This document shows, piece by piece, positions 20,501 to 32,935 of a DNA stretch of 64,000 nucleotides. The notes under the pieces are model-generated. The model was not told where the DNA came from, made no database searches, and saw only the letters and a program-made list of their open reading frames with translations. Position 1 is the first letter of the stretch; each line of letters begins with the position of its first letter. Origin of the DNA: Megascapheus bottae (taxonomy: Eukaryota > Chordata > Mammalia > Rodentia > Geomyidae). The stretch covers positions 4,229,001-4,293,000 of the forward strand of contig JANJXV010000037.1 in NCBI GenBank assembly GCA_024803745.1, in the 5' to 3' direction. The position numbers were made by a program, and so were the translations under genes.

Positions 20501-22040
20501 CAGAAGCATGTTGTAGCTTAAACATGAGAATTCAGTGAACACCAAAGACTCCCTCTCATCCATGTATTTGGGATCAGTGGTGGACAGTGCATTAGAAGCA
20601 GTTAAAACAAAGAATATTGACATATCTATATATATTTTAAACAGTAGTCATTAATTTTGATCCAAAGCCTAATAAATAAAAGATGCTTTATCTGATGATT
20701 GTGGGTGAGTTAACTTTTCTTGCACAAAAAACAACCCAAATGATCAAAAAAATCATGCCCAGTGTTTATTTACTTGAGATTGAATGAGGGATTACATACC
20801 CCACAAGCAATCTTACCACAGATTTTTATACTTCTCTTCCAGTTGGGTCTACAACATTTAATTTAGTAGTTGTTTGGCATCTTTTGGAAGCATCAACTTT
20901 CAGATGAAATAGTCCCTTTCCTCTTTTCACACCATCTCTTTCCATCACCTCCCATGACACTAAAGGTAACAACACCAAGAGGCTTGGGGACAAACACACT
21001 GATTCTCAGGAAACATGCAGCTAGCCAGAAGTATAAGTAGGCATATGAGCCTGCTGATAGACTCCATTTATAAAGTATACTATTGGTCCATGTTAGAGGA
21101 AATGCAAGGTATGTTTTCATTCCGAGAACCAGCTAATTAGAGGTCTGTTATGCGAGATTCTAGTGTATTTATATGAAAGAGAAGAGTTACTATATTAATA
21201 CAGCTCTCCATAGGGCACAATTGGGTTAAACACTCTGAATCTAATATAGAAATAGATTACTGATATCTATACGTATCATTTATCTGCCATTTTATGGCTA
21301 ACATTTATCTGTCATCTATCATCTATCTACATATACTCTATTGTGTATTTGGGGGTCTATCTGTGGTACCTCTTTAACTATACTACCATCCTATGCTATA
21401 TCCATGATATAGGGGTGTGTATGTGGGTATGTTCATCACAGCAATTCTGAAAGGTATATACAGTTGAAGCTGGATTCGGTGAAACTTTTAGGCCTTTGCT
21501 GCTACTATTTATCCATCTCTTAGTACAGTGCTGGTAAACAGCACTCATTCATTACTTATTTACTGAGGAATTGAGGGAAAGATGACATGAATTTCTACTG
21601 TATTTGTGATAAAACATAGGTGTAGGGAAGTAGTATGATCTATATACCATCAGCCAACAGCAGACACAGCACCTAAAGGTAGATACCTCTGACACAGTGT
21701 GTCTTAGGACAAATTTAGGTATATTACAGTAATTTCCATTCTATGCTGCTCCTGAACATTTTCTTTGGAATCTATAATGCCCTTAGAATAATCTAATAGG
21801 ATGAACATTTGGTATTCTCTCTTTTTTTGCTTATGTGAATATTCTGTTTCAGAAAAGCTTGTCCTGAAGAGGGCCAGATAACTAACTACTTGCTCTTTAT
21901 CTCTCTCCCAACTACTCAATTCTTCCATTGTAATTCTGGGCATGCTTATGTTCTAGTAAAATTTATCTACAAAATAAGGTGGCAGCTGGAAGACAAATTT
22001 GCTCTACTTTATTAAGGTCAAAAGATAGTGAATTGTAGAC
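17561..22040. other. Long unique intronic stretch
   Basis: No gene or well-preserved repeat. Contains a weak L2-like trace near 18598-18655 and TCTA-rich sequence at about 21255-21370. A 195-codon antisense frame at 19581-20168 (with a 119-codon sense frame at 19715-20074) is the longest non-repetitive frame outside the island, but it matches no family I know and has no splice or start context that persuades me. Confidence 0.5.
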
Positions 22041-22045
22041 AAAAG

Positions 22046-22242
22046 TATGGCCTAGTGGTAGAGTGCCTGCCTAGCATGCATAAAGCCCTGGATTCGATTC
22101 CTCAGTGACATATACAGACGAAGCTGAAAATGGTGCTGTGGTTCAAGTGATAGAACAGTAGCCTTGTAAAAGCCCGAAGACAGTGCCCAGGCCCTGAGTT
22201 CAAGCCCTAGACCTGGCATATACACACACACACACACACACA
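22046..22242 (+). mobile_element. IDL-Geo SINE ending in (AC)n
   Basis: TATGGCCTAGTGGTAGAGTG, GCCCTGGATTCGATTCC, then TGTGGTTCAAGTGATAGAAC, GCCCTGAGTTCAAGCCC and a tail that has become (AC)n at 22222-22242. Full-length dimer, moderately diverged. Confidence 0.88.
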
Positions 22243-22454
22243 TACTAAATTGTGAGTGGTCGAAGGAGGTGCTACAAGTGAGCTTAACAGGCCAGAAACA
22301 GTTAAGTGGGGCCATTGAAATGTAGAGAATGGTTGGAGAGGCTTTCCCTATTGGAGAATGGAATGTTGTATGATGTTTAGAGACAACGGTAAGCCAGGAA
22401 AATGGACGCTAGTTGAGGAAATGAGCTGGAGATGAGAACTGTAACCAGATGTTC

Positions 22455-22830
22455 GATAGAGTCCTTCCGTTTATTCACACAACAGTCATTCTTAAAATAT
22501 TTAGGATATACTAGGCACTGTGCTTTTCAAGATCCTAGTGTGGTGGCACATCTTGTGGCACATAGTAGTTTACCAACACAGGCAGCAGATGCTGTGTGCC
22601 AGGCTCCATAGGATGACAACTGTCTCAAAAGACGAATAACTCAGAATATCACCAGAGAGAGATCCTACTGTCATAAAGCTATATATTCTGTTGGGAAGTT
22701 ACACAGGACATAAACACGAGAATGGATATGAACATAAATCTTTTAAAATACTGAGTGGGAAAGTAAGGATGACATGAGAGAACAAAGTGCATCCATTCTG
22801 ATGAATATTCAGACTGTAGTAGAAAGCTTA
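22455..22830. mobile_element. Ancient interspersed repeat relics
   Basis: TTAGGATATACTAGGCACTGTGC and ATATTCTGTTGGGAAGTTACACAGGACATAAAC recall the same ancient non-coding family as 15785 and 59830. A possible diverged B1-like piece lies between (about 22535-22640). Weakly supported. Confidence 0.3.
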
Positions 22831-22898
22831 AGGAAGAAAATCAAATTAACCTCTAGCTCAAGATATAATTAACATGAACAGTTTTAACATTTTCTTCC

Positions 22899-22901
<3 letters not shown>

Positions 22902-22957
<56 letters not shown>
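22902..22957 (+). repeat. (GT)28 microsatellite
   Basis: Pure GT run of about 56 bases followed by imperfect TGTATTG units; not attached to a SINE I can see. Confidence 0.97.
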
Positions 22958-22959
<2 letters not shown>

Positions 22960-23169
22960 TGTATGTGTATTGCCTGCGTGTGTGAGAGATTGCACTATAC
23001 AAATGGTTCAATGATAGAATTGTTTATAAAAATAATTTGTTTGCTTCTGGCCTAACAAATGAAATACACTCTACAGCCTTCTATAGCTGAATCATAATTT
23101 ACCAGCCACTCTAGAAGTGTATATTATTTATTTTCAGTTTTTGCTTTAGTCATTATAGAAGAATGAGTT

Positions 23170-23386
23170 CATTTTGATTGGTTATGGGCTTAAACTCAGG
23201 CACTGCCCCTGAAATCTTTTGCTCAAAGCTTTGAGTCACAGCTCCACTTTCAGTTTTCGAGTAATTAAATGGAGATAAGGGTGTCACAGGGACTTCTCTG
23301 CCCAGGCTAGCTTTGAACTTCAATCCTCAGATCTCAGCCTCCTGAGTAAATAGGATTATAGGCATAAGCCAACAGCACCTAGCCTA
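23170..23386 (-). mobile_element. B1-Geo dimeric SINE
   Basis: Antisense: TAAACTCAGGCACTGCCCC, TTTGAGTCACAGCTCCAC, AATGGAGATAAGG, CCCAGGCTAGCTTTGAAC, CTCAGATCTCAGCCTCCTGA, ATAGGATTATAGGCATAAGCC. Confidence 0.82.
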
Positions 23387-24326
23387 TTTGTTACAACTGT
23401 TCAGAAGCATGGGTCACCAGGTTAAATGATATGAGCAAATTTCAAGATGTTAGTAAACTGCTTTCTGAGACAGCTGTACCGAGGAAATAACTCTGTACTT
23501 TCTATGTTCCTTCTCCATCATTGTTCGGCCTATATTCTGCCTCCATTTCGCAATGTCACAGATTTCCAGTCCACCTCAGCAGAACTCAGGAAAGTGATCC
23601 ACAAAGACAGAACCATTGAGTTTAATTTGATTCCTCTAGCCTGTCCCTCTCAGAGTTCCAGATGCTTTCAACCTTTCTGTGTGAGGGGAGGCAGGCTCAA
23701 TTCTCAGCTTGTGCCGTTTTGTTTTTGGGTGAGTAATTTGATCCTGGGGATTCAGCTGGCCTCCTATGTTAGATAAAATTACTTTCATGGTTCCAGGGCA
23801 TCATTGGTAGGTGAGTTTATGGAACCTGGTGACACAGAAATGTTAATTTTTTTCCAAACTGTTAAGTAGCTAGCTTCAAAGAATGATTGACCCAGTATGG
23901 CAACCAGTGTGGTTGCTTAATGAGCTAACCTCCCATGGAGTATAAATGTAACATTTCTGAAAGCTGTTGATTGTTGTTGCTAGTAATATTACATATTGCT
24001 GAATGCAATTGAAAGTCAGACAATGCCAAAAAATAAGACACTGTGCCTATCACCATCTTAAGAGTTCTAAACAGTTCTAGTTTTCTCCAGAAAGGGATCC
24101 CCTGGTTTAATATACAAATCTTACTAATTAAGTCTGAGATTGTACTCTTAGTGAGGAGTTTTGACTTTACTTTCAAGTTATATTGGCTGTCTGCAGTTCA
24201 ACCATTCTGGTAGATGACAGTTGGAAGTCAGTTTCAAGTTTTAATTTATTTGACTTGGGTATTTAGAAAGTTTCTCCTTCTAAATTCTTTTGAAAGCCCA
24301 ATATAAGAATAGTAGGTTGTCTGAGA
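23387..24326. other. Unique intronic DNA
   Basis: Includes a 109-codon frame at 23447-23776 with no recognisable protein content. Confidence 0.5.
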
Positions 24327-24336
24327 CATTATTTAA

Positions 24337-24576
24337 CTTTTTTTTTGTGGGGGGGGGCGTTCAGTCATGGGATTTGAACTCAGGGCCTGGACACTTGCTG
24401 AGCTTTTTTGCTCAAGGCTAGCATTATCTTTGAGCCATAGCACCACTTTCAGTTTTCTGGTGGTTAATTGGAGGTAAGGATCTCACGGACTTTCCTGTCC
24501 CAGCTGAGTTTGAACCATGATCCTCAGATCTCTGCCTACTGAATAGGATTACAAGCATGAGCTATCAGTCCCTGGC
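24337..24576 (-). mobile_element. B1-Geo dimeric SINE with 10-bp TSD
   Basis: T-run, G-rich patch, TTGAACTCAGGGCCTGG, TTTGAGCCATAGCACCAC, GGTTAATTGGAGGTAAG, ATGATCCTCAGATCTC, ATTACAAGCATGAGC. Duplication CATTATTTAA at 24327-24336 and 24577-24586 proves insertion of the dimer as a unit. Confidence 0.9.
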
Positions 24577-24641
24577 CATTATTTAATTGTATAAAGTATT
24601 AAAAGTTGATACACAATGTATGACCTATTCAGAACACTAGA

Positions 24642-24712
24642 GGATGGATGGATGAATGAATGAATACATGATGGATGAGGGATGATATATAGATGGATGG
24701 ACAGACAGTTGG
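24642..24712 (+). repeat. Degenerate GGAT/GAAT tetranucleotide tract
   Basis: Interrupted runs of GATGGATG, AATGAATG and GATGGATGGACAGACAG. Confidence 0.8.
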
Positions 24713-24714
24713 GT

Positions 24715-25650
24715 ATACATATAGATACTTGTGGTGGTTACTTAGCAGCCCAGTTACCTTCCCAAAGAGTTATAGTGCTAAAGTGTTTTCTAGAAATACT
24801 AAATTTGGGGGCATTCTATCACAGTTTGCTTCTCATCCCTTCCACTTCTGTCTTGAAGGCAAGGTGGACAGGAATGAGAATCTTAACTAGGGTTAATCTA
24901 CGGCTCATTTTCCCTGAAATCAGTCAGTGGTGCTCATTTAAAAAGAGGAAGTAGAGGGTTTGTCCTTGCTCCCTAACGGAAGGAACTGGAGCAGTTTAGG
25001 CTTTCCAGAAGACATCTCCTATAGAAACTAATCTCTAATTCTTTCTCCAGTCCCGTTGCAAGGCCAGAGATTAAAAACAAAATTGCTAAGGTCTTGCCAG
25101 GATCTGAACTCTGCTCTGTGGTAAAAATGAAGTCTGTCTGATCATCCGATTGGTGCTCTGCTGCCAAGATTTACTCAGTTCTTAAGCTTCCTCAGCACAA
25201 TCAGAGATGGAAATTTTCCGATCAGAATTTTCCCTCTCAAGTCTTAGAAACTTGGATTTGAGCCCGCCAGGCAAGCCAGGTCTTTTTCCAGTTACTTGAC
25301 AAATGGGTGGCCTTTGCATCACTCATCTGGGTGGCTGTGATGTAGACATTGGCACACACTGAAAAGGCTGTACTTTTCTTTAGTCTGTTTCCTGATTTCT
25401 TCAGTGCTTATGAACCTTAATGTTTCCTGCTTGTTCCTTCTGCTGAGTGACCCCTACGCTGGTTTCTGCCTTTGTTCTTTTCTGGGGCCTTCTGGCTTTG
25501 TAGTGATCACGTTCCTTAATCACTACAATCCTATGAGCTGTAAAGACTACCATGATAGTATTTAGATACAAATGTGAGAACTGAGTTCTGAGGTTAGCCA
25601 GCCAGCCTGAAAGACGCAGGTACTGCACATTATGTCCCTCATAGGACAGA
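24715..25650. other. Unique intronic DNA
   Basis: No repeat or exon recognised; small frames at 24682-24954 and 25401-25628 are unsupported. Confidence 0.5.
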
Positions 25651-25654
25651 CACC

Positions 25655-25760
25655 CCTGGGAGGCAGGGGCTACAGCTTTGCTTCTTTAGTTTACCCTGCA
25701 GAGGACCAGGCAGTTCTGGGAATCATCAGGCAGGTGATTAGCAAATGGTTTTTGAATTTG
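25655..25760 (+). mobile_element. L2 3' end relic
   Basis: GGCAGGGGCTACAGCTTTGC ... ACCAGGCAGTTCTGGGAATCATCAGGCAGG ... AATGGTTTTTGAAT follows the L2 3' end order. Confidence 0.5.
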
Positions 25761-25879
25761 AGAGTAGATCCATAACTTCTCTGCGTGTAGAAGAACAGCC
25801 AATTACCTGGATTCTTTGCTTGGGAATTTCAAATTGTAGATTCCTATAAAGATGGTAAATCCAGATCTTCATCTCAATT

Positions 25880-26060
25880 AAAGTTTAATGATACAATTCA
25901 ATATACATCTGTGAAAATGAAGCTAGGTAAATTGAGGGGATGAGTGAGATTGGGAGAGATGAGGGAGAATGATGGAAGGAGTGACTGAGCATGTATTTAC
26001 AAACTGATAGGCTCAATTGAAACTATGTACAACTACTTAAGGATAAAAAAGATATGAGAC
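25880..26060 (+). mobile_element. Older L1-type 3' end
   Basis: Purine-rich GAGGGGATGAGTGAGATTGGGAGAGATGAGGGAGAATGATGG-type stretch followed by TGTACAACTACTTAAGGATAAAAAAG, the usual shape of a rodent L1 3' UTR. Confidence 0.5.
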
Positions 26061-26149
26061 ATAAAAATGTGCTATGTGATTTCCATAATCATGTTGAATT
26101 TCTATTGACTAATTAAGGGCATACGCTTTACTTATTTTGGCTTTCTTTT

Positions 26150-26382
26150 TCTGGTCCTGGATCTTGAACTCAGGGCCTGGGAACTGTCCCTGAGCTTCTT
26201 TTTGCTCAAGCCCAGAGCTCTAGTACTTGAGCCATAGCACCACTTCCAGCTTTTTCTAAGAAGTTTATAGGAGATGAGATTTTCATGGACTTTTCTGCTT
26301 GGGCTAGCTTTGAACTATGATCCTCAGATCTCAGCCTCCTAAGTAGCTAGGATTACAGATGTGAGCCACCAGCACCTGGCTT
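26150..26382 (-). mobile_element. B1-Geo dimeric SINE
   Basis: Antisense and well kept: TCTTGAACTCAGGGCCTGG, TACTTGAGCCATAGCACCAC, CTTGGGCTAGCTTTGAAC, GATCCTCAGATCTCAGCC, TAGCTAGGATTACAGATG, CAGCACCTGGC. Confidence 0.88.
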
Positions 26383-26555
26383 TTTGTTCTGGCCTTTTTA
26401 TTTTTCAGTTAATATATATTTATGAGGTAGTTCCACTGTGGTATGTCCATACATGCACATGGTGTATTTGGAATAAATTCTCTCCTTCTACCTTGTTCCC
26501 ATTGTTCCTTTACCTTCCTCCCATTTTTTTCCAACAGGATTTGATGGGGTTTATG

Positions 26556-26558
<3 letters not shown>

Positions 26559-26595
<37 letters not shown>
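26559..26595 (+). repeat. (GT)n microsatellite
   Basis: Pure GT run of about 37 bases. Confidence 0.95.
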
Positions 26596-26598
<3 letters not shown>

Positions 26599-26599
26599 A

Positions 26600-29149
26600 A
26601 ACATTACATTTGTTCTCTCGTTTCATTCTTTAACCAGTTGGCAAAATTCACTGACCAATTGAAACCTCACTTGTGTTCTAAGAGTTGGTGTATTATGCCA
26701 CCAATAATAAAACATATGCAAAAACATGCTCAACATTGGTTATAAAGGAGAGGGGATAAGTAAACCTATTTAGATCTATGATTAAACTACATATAGTATG
26801 TCTCCTCTTACAAAAACTTGTGTGTGTACCTAAAGAACTCTAAGGAGGGCTATCAAAATATCAATGACGATTCAGAGTGAAGAACTTTTAAGTAATTTGC
26901 ATTTTACCCTCTTATTTCTTATAATGCCAAACAGTTGTGAATGCACGTATACATTGTTCACATAAGAAAAAATAAAGCTGTCATTATATTGAAAAACAAT
27001 TTATAAAGTGTCATCTATGTGTTTCTGGATATCAATGTAATACATATTCCAAGTTCTTACACTTATTCAAATAAAAATCATCTTGATTTCTTGAACGGTA
27101 TTAATCAAGAGGGGTTAGCACTGTTAAATTCTGTAGCAAGAATCCTTTTCAAGGTCTCTCATCCTGAGGACTCGGTAAAAGGTTTGTCAGTGAGCTGGGC
27201 ATTAGGTTCAGGTATCCCTGGGTCTTGTCTCTTGGCTGAAACAAGGTAAGATGATATCTCTGACCTCAGCCATTCTTTCCACAAGGGGGCTGGGAAACGT
27301 CTGGATGAGTCAGTGAAAATCAATTGCAATGACAGAAAACCTATCTGGAAAAAAAACAAAACAAAACAATAAAAGGCTGTCCAAGAGCCAGTGGTCACAG
27401 CCAGCCCCTCTGTACAGGAGCGATCTCACAGTCTGTGTTTTAGACAGAGGAGGTGGTTTTAGTTACCATGAAGGAATTTCTAGCATATATTGCCAGCACG
27501 GATTGTAAAAATGTTTCATCAGTGGATTAGTGACAGCCACACTCACTGGAGAGGTCTGTACATGGGACAAGCTGATAGGACAGTGTACTGCAGTGTGACT
27601 GTTCATCACCCATCTGTGGGCATCTTCTACCAGAAAAAAAGTGAGTGAGAACACACTGCCATCTACTTGTGAGATGATCTTGGCTTTAGAAAGTGTATGG
27701 TGTGTTTAATGTCTGAGAAGCCCCGCTTGATTTCATGCATTCTGTTTCTAGAATACCCAAAATTAGCCTTGGGTAGTATGAATTAGAGCCAGGGCCAAAG
27801 GTTGAATGGTTAATCATGTAGTTTTCTTGTCTCACAACTACTGGCTTCAGAGAATGAAAGTGGATTTCCATAGGCCCAAGGAAAACTTACACTTAGATAA
27901 GCATTGTTTGGGGATCTACAACATATTGTAAGAAAAGAGCCAGAATGGAACTGTTATACCCCAAAGCCATTTTAACTCATTGAATAACATGAAGGAAAAG
28001 CATAGGTCACGATAAATGTAAAGCCATTGAAGAAATTGTTCCCTTGGTTTTTAATGTCTTTTGTTCTTTTATTGCTTGGTCAGATTCCTCCAATAATAAA
28101 AATCAGTTAGTAATATGAAATAGCATCTTTTCTCTAACTCTCCAAAGTGAATTTCTGTTACATACATAAAAATAACCTTCATGCTACCTCCTTTTCACGG
28201 CAGACCTCATCTTTGCATAAGACAGATTCTGCTCTTTAGGGCAGACCAGCAAAGAAGAATAACTTGACACCTAGAAATCGAATAGGAACCCAAAGTCACT
28301 TATGGAAAAATAACACTGAGAGCTCTTGATTGAGTTACCGAATGCCTATGTCTTGTTAATGGACATGGTAGTATGGTGATGTTCCTTGCTGCTTTTCAAA
28401 GAAAGGTGTCTCTGGCCATTCCATATGGACAAGAACTAATCTGCTATTTGCCAAGTTTATAGAGCAGGCCACTGGAAATGAATTCCTTTGAATCATCAAC
28501 ACAACTTCGTGGTCATCCAGATGTTTTGATTCTGCTGGTAACAGCCAAGTTCAAAGAATCCTCTCCCTTTTACCTTTTAAATTAGTCTGTTAGTAAACCA
28601 CCTTGGCTACAGGGATTGCTATCAGATGGCCATATTGGGGGCACAGAAAGAGACATGTGAAACAGTAAAGCTGTCTTATTCTTGCAGAGGGCTTTTAAAT
28701 TTCTGCAGAATATTTCTCATCTCTAACCTACTACACACAACACATACGAATGCAAAATTTTACTTATGCTCATTTTCTTAAGGAGGAAACAGATGCCTTG
28801 TAGTTAATCATCTTCCTATAATCACGTATTTAGTTGTGGAGGAAAGAGGGCCTAAAAAAAAGAGAACTTTCCATGATATTAGCGTATGAAACTACTTTGT
28901 ACTGAACACTCAACCTGAGAGGAGGTAAACATTTGGGAGAAAAAGCTAATTCTTGTTAAATCTGTATAAGCTATTGATCATCGACATCCTTTCCTCAAAG
29001 TTCTTTGGGTGAATCTATTCCCCATTAGTTTGCTTTGGTTTGAAACCCTGGGTTCTATCTTCACCATACCTCTAAACACATACTATGTTTTCTTCCTCCA
29101 TCTCCCCTGCTCCTTTTCCTACTCTCTTGTGAGCACTGCTCTACTCTCT

Positions 29150-29150
<1 letters not shown>
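26600..29150. other. Long unique intronic stretch
   Basis: About 2.5 kb in which I recognise no repeat, exon or RNA gene. Confidence 0.5.

Positions 29151-29153
<3 letters not shown>

Positions 29154-29202
<49 letters not shown>
29154..29202 (+). repeat. (GT)24 microsatellite at SINE tail
   Basis: Pure run directly touching the antisense SINE that begins GGTACTGGGACTTGATC. Confidence 0.97.
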
Positions 29203-29203
<1 letters not shown>

Positions 29204-29396
29204 GGTACTGGGACTTGATCTCAGGTCCTCAGCACCAGCTCAAGGCTTTACCACGTGAGCAACTGCTCCACTTGCAGCTTTTTGGTGGTTAATTGGAGAT
29301 CAGAATCTCACAAACTTTTCTGCCTGGACTGGCTTCAAACTGTGATCCTTAGATTTCAGTCTTCTGAATACGGTTGTGAGACATCAGGACCCAGCT
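29203..29396 (-). mobile_element. B1-Geo dimeric SINE
   Basis: Antisense: ACTTGATCTCAGGTCC, CACGTGAGCAACTGCTCCAC, TTAATTGGAGATCAG, GACTGGCTTCAAAC, GATCCTTAGATTTCAG. The Geo half is slightly shortened. Confidence 0.8.
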
Positions 29397-29849
29397 TCTA
29401 GTTTCTACTTCAACTTTTTTTTAAGCTTCCACCTATGAGTATTTGTCTTTCTGTGCATGGATTTAACCCTTTGATTGTTGGGTATGAAATGAGCTTCACT
29501 TCTAAGATCATTTTTTGTTCCTGTTGCTAAATAGAAGAATATTGGGGGCCTCAATTCTAGCCAGTGGCACAATCCTCAAAGACCTAAACGTTGATGATTC
29601 TAAATGTGAATCTGGTTGGTGAGCATATTTCTATTTCATGGCAGTATATGGCACCCAAATTTCTACCCACAGGTATCTTGTAACAAAAGTAAGAAAATAG
29701 TAAGAAAGACAAAGGATTGATTATCACTAACACCATTCTTGTCCCCAGAACCATAATTAAGGGCAACATTTACTAAGAGTATTTACCCACTGTATCTTTA
29801 TGAGCATCTTTCACTCCACCATGTAATCAGTGAAGTTTTTAATAAGAAC

Positions 29850-30020
29850 CTGGATGTGTTATTTAAATCCTGAACTGCCGTTGCTATATGTAAAACTGAG
29901 ACAATAATAATGACTTCCTTCTGTGGTTATTGTGAGGATCAAATGAAACAAAATTTGGTTTGTTCAGACCCTGACATGGATTGAACATTCAATAAATGAT
30001 TTATTAGTCATTTTTAGTAA
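29850..30020 (+). mobile_element. MIR relic
   Basis: GTTATTTAAATCCTGAACTGCC, AACTGAGACAATAATAATGAC, GTTATTGTGAGGATCAAATG and TTCAATAAATG follow the MIR sense order. Confidence 0.7.
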
Positions 30021-30129
30021 CTTCTAGAGGGTTAAATTCCAGTTTTTAAAACTATTATTTGCACTAGACCACAGTGCTTCTACCTTTTCAATTCCTGGCT
30101 CCAGTATTATTCAAAAAAATATACTTAGC

Positions 30130-30415
30130 TTGGGTAAGAGTACAGACCCTGAAGGTGACTGGTTTGTATCTTGACTCCATCAGTCAGTAATTTTATGTCC
30201 TTGGACAAATTATTTCACCATTGTAAACTCAGGTGTCCCATCTCAAAGATGTGGATAACAATACTTAATTTCTTAAGGTTCTCCTTTAATAAGGTTTTTC
30301 GTAAGGTTATTCTCAAGGTAATTTCATGAGCATTAAATACAACAGGGCATGTAATATTCTCAGGGCAGCCCCATGTATACAGTATGAAGTATTTGCTAAA
30401 TAATATTAGGTTTTA
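30130..30415 (+). mobile_element. MIR relic (longer)
   Basis: TGGGTAAGAGTACAGACCCTG, ACTGGTTTGTATCTTGACTCC, GTCCTTGGACAAATTATTTC, GTGTCCCATCTCAAAGATGTGG, CATGAGCATTAAATAC follow most of the MIR consensus in sense orientation. Confidence 0.7.
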
Positions 30416-30554
30416 TTTTCATTAATATTAGTACAGTTGAAAGTTATTTTTACTATGTAAAACAGTGTATGGTGATGCCCCAAGCTAAATCATTGATGAT
30501 CTAGTATTGATTTAGACTGGTAGCGATTTAATTTCTTTTCTATTTCTTTTTTTC

Positions 30555-30784
30555 TTTTTCTTCTAGTTCAGGGGCTTGGAATTAGGGCCTGGGTGCTGTC
30601 CCTGAACTTTTGTGCTCAAGGCTATTGCTATTGCTCTACCACTTGAGCCACAGCTCTAGCTTTTTTCACAGATTGTAGGAAATGAGAGTCTCATGGACTT
30701 TCCTCCCTATGCTGGCTTCAAAAATCCTTAGATCTCAGTCTCTTGAGTAGCTAGGATTACAGGCATGAGCCATCAGTGCTCAGC
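30555..30784 (-). mobile_element. B1-Geo dimeric SINE
   Basis: Antisense: GGCTTGGAATTAGGGCCTGG, CTCTACCACTTGAGCCACAG, GGAAATGAGAGTCTCATGGAC, GCTGGCTTCAAAAATCC, TAGCTAGGATTACAGGCATG. Confidence 0.85.
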
Positions 30785-31384
30785 TCATTTCTTTTATATA
30801 ATAAATATAATCTCCTTGGTCAAAATTCTGGGAGACTCTAAACCAATTACTGCCTTTTCTAAATATGAAATGAAACACTGAGGAGGAAAAAAAACTCATT
30901 ATTTACGCTAGGCATCACCACTAGGACAGATTTTTAAGTTACTAGCTTATAGATATTTAAAAGATAATACATTTTAAGCCTAGCTTTTCGTGTTAGTTGA
31001 TATGTTGTGGCTTCCTACTGAAGACTACGAGTGCTTTGTTTTAAATGATTCTTATTAGCATACGTTCATTTTCATAATTCCATAAACCTAAACATGGTAC
31101 TTTGAACAAGTCCATCCCCTATTGTTTTGTTTTTGCTTTTCCATCATTGTCTTTAGTGATTAATTGGTCTTTTCCTACTTTAACCCTAGCCTACCTGTGA
31201 ACACTTCCAGGAAAAGGGAGCTGACCAGTGGGAGACCCACTCCTGTCCCTGAACCAGAAAGATTCACTCTAAAAAGCTTAGCACCTTGCCCACAAGGACT
31301 CCTCTAGCTCTAGCTAGGTTAAGAATCCTCGCACGCTGCAGCTTCCTTCCACGTAGTCCCCACGTGGCTGCAGCAATTGTTTTC

Positions 31385-31530
31385 AATCTTCAGCGTGCAT
31401 TGAAGTCACCTGCAATGCCTGTTACATATGGATGGTTAGGATCCACCCCTACCAATTCCCATATGAAGGTCAGTGGGCCTGCGTGCTTTCCTGGGCTTCA
31501 CAGTGTCACTGGAATGCTGCTGCTGCTGCT
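31385..31530. mobile_element. Possible MER5-type (hAT) DNA transposon relic
   Basis: CATTGAAGTCACCTGCAATGCC ... GGATCCACCCCTACCAATTC ... CTGGGCTTCACAGTGTCACTGG recalls the non-autonomous MER5A pattern (ends resembling AATCACCTG..., CCCCACCCC middle). It runs into CTGCTGCTGCTGCTGCCGCTG at 31515-31535. Confidence 0.35.
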
Positions 31531-31570
31531 GCCGCTGCCACTGCCTCTCCTCTGCGGGTCTAAAGGCAGC

Positions 31571-32779
31571 TTCCCACCCCCACCTTGAAGCCACTGCCCC
31601 CTAAAAGGCAGTCCCAGAAACTGAAGCACAGAGATTTTGTAGAACTGTGTCATCTATGACAGGCTAGGATGGGAACGATGGAGAATTTTAACTGCACCCA
31701 TATGTTGCCAGAATTGGGAGAACTTCTCCTTCCTGGTGTCTGGATCTGAACCCCATGTTTGTCACAGGAACCAAGGGCGAACCCAACACAGAATAGCCGC
31801 ACAATAATGAAGCATGAATTATCCAGATGAAAGCACCTGTGGAAATGAAGGTATCCGTATCATAATTTTTACTTCTTGGTAAACTAGCAGGAAGGGTGGG
31901 GAACAACTCTGAAATCCAAGTAACTTCAGATTTTGGGAAAGGTTATTATATGTAAGACATAGTTGGAGTGACAGTTTTAAGAACAAATTTTGACCGGGTG
32001 TACATGGAGGTGGTATGCTTTGATTTTTTAAAATATTTTCCAGAAGAGAATTGAGTGCTGTCTAGATAAGAGCCTAGTTTATTGTTGATAGTTATACTGA
32101 ACAGGTAATGAGCAAGACAGATACATTGTTTGAACAAGGAAAAGAGTTATGAGTTGGGGAGATCGAGAGACAATATGGTCATTTTATATAATAAAGTCTG
32201 ACAAAATGTGCAATTGTTAATGAGAAGGTAGACTTAGAACCAACATACAGGAGGAAAACAAGTTCTGCACACCTGAATTAAATGCAGTCATCATGGCACC
32301 TGAGCTCTGAGGTGTGGAGACCTGGGCTAGTTTATTCACTTCTTGAAACCACATGAAGCTTTCACGTTTGACAGTCCTTGGGGTCCTGGAAAATGAGATT
32401 AAAGGCAAAATCACGAATTGCATTGATGTGAGGAAGGGAAGCATCAGAGATTGTCCTTTTGATGTGGTGTTTGCAACAGAGCTTGATAGAGGCTGAGACA
32501 GCTCAAGAAGTTTGACATTCACAGAAGAGCTACCTTGAAGAGATAGAAACGCGAAAGCAAAACTCTCCAATAAATATTATATGGCAAATGAAATCTCAAA
32601 GGTTGGTCCAAGGCCAAAAATGAAATGAAACAGAGTGCATGTGTGTATATGCATATTCACATGTCTCTGTGTACATGGATTTACATCTACTTTCCATGAG
32701 TATGGACAAAGAATCATGTCAGGCACTGGTCTATGTCACCTTAGCTTTATATATTTATGGAGGCTTCATGCAGATTTTG
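31571..32779. other. Unique intronic DNA
   Basis: A 117-codon antisense frame at 32217-32570 shows no recognisable domain; otherwise nothing identified. Confidence 0.5.
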
Positions 32780-32783
32780 TCTT

Positions 32784-32875
32784 CCTCCCTCCTTCCCATC
32801 CTCTTTCTTTTCCTTTCTTCTCTCTCTTTCTCACCTTCCTTCTCTTCCTCCCTCCCTCCCTTTTTTCCTTCTTTT
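32784..32875 (+). repeat. C/T-rich low-complexity tract
   Basis: About 90 bases of mixed CTTCC, CTCTCT and CCTCCC, almost entirely pyrimidine. Overlapping Ser/Phe/Pro-rich frames are artefacts. Confidence 0.9.
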
Positions 32876-32923
32876 CTTTCCATATATTTTTATTGTGATT
32901 AATAGAAGGGTTACATTATATTA
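32876..32923 (-). mobile_element. Very short L1 tail insertion with TSD
   Basis: Only the last ~48 bases of the young L1 family (ATATATTTTTATTGTGATTAATAG, AAGGGTTACATTATA) are present, flanked by TTTTCCTTCTTT at 32863-32874 and 32924-32935. Confidence 0.7.
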
Positions 32924-32935
32924 TTTTCCTTCTTT

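Noticed and set aside
31385..31588. Short CTG run (31515-31535) as a possible second disease-type triplet repeat.
   Set aside because: Only about five units, interrupted by CCG and CCA, and located in a probable transposon relic.
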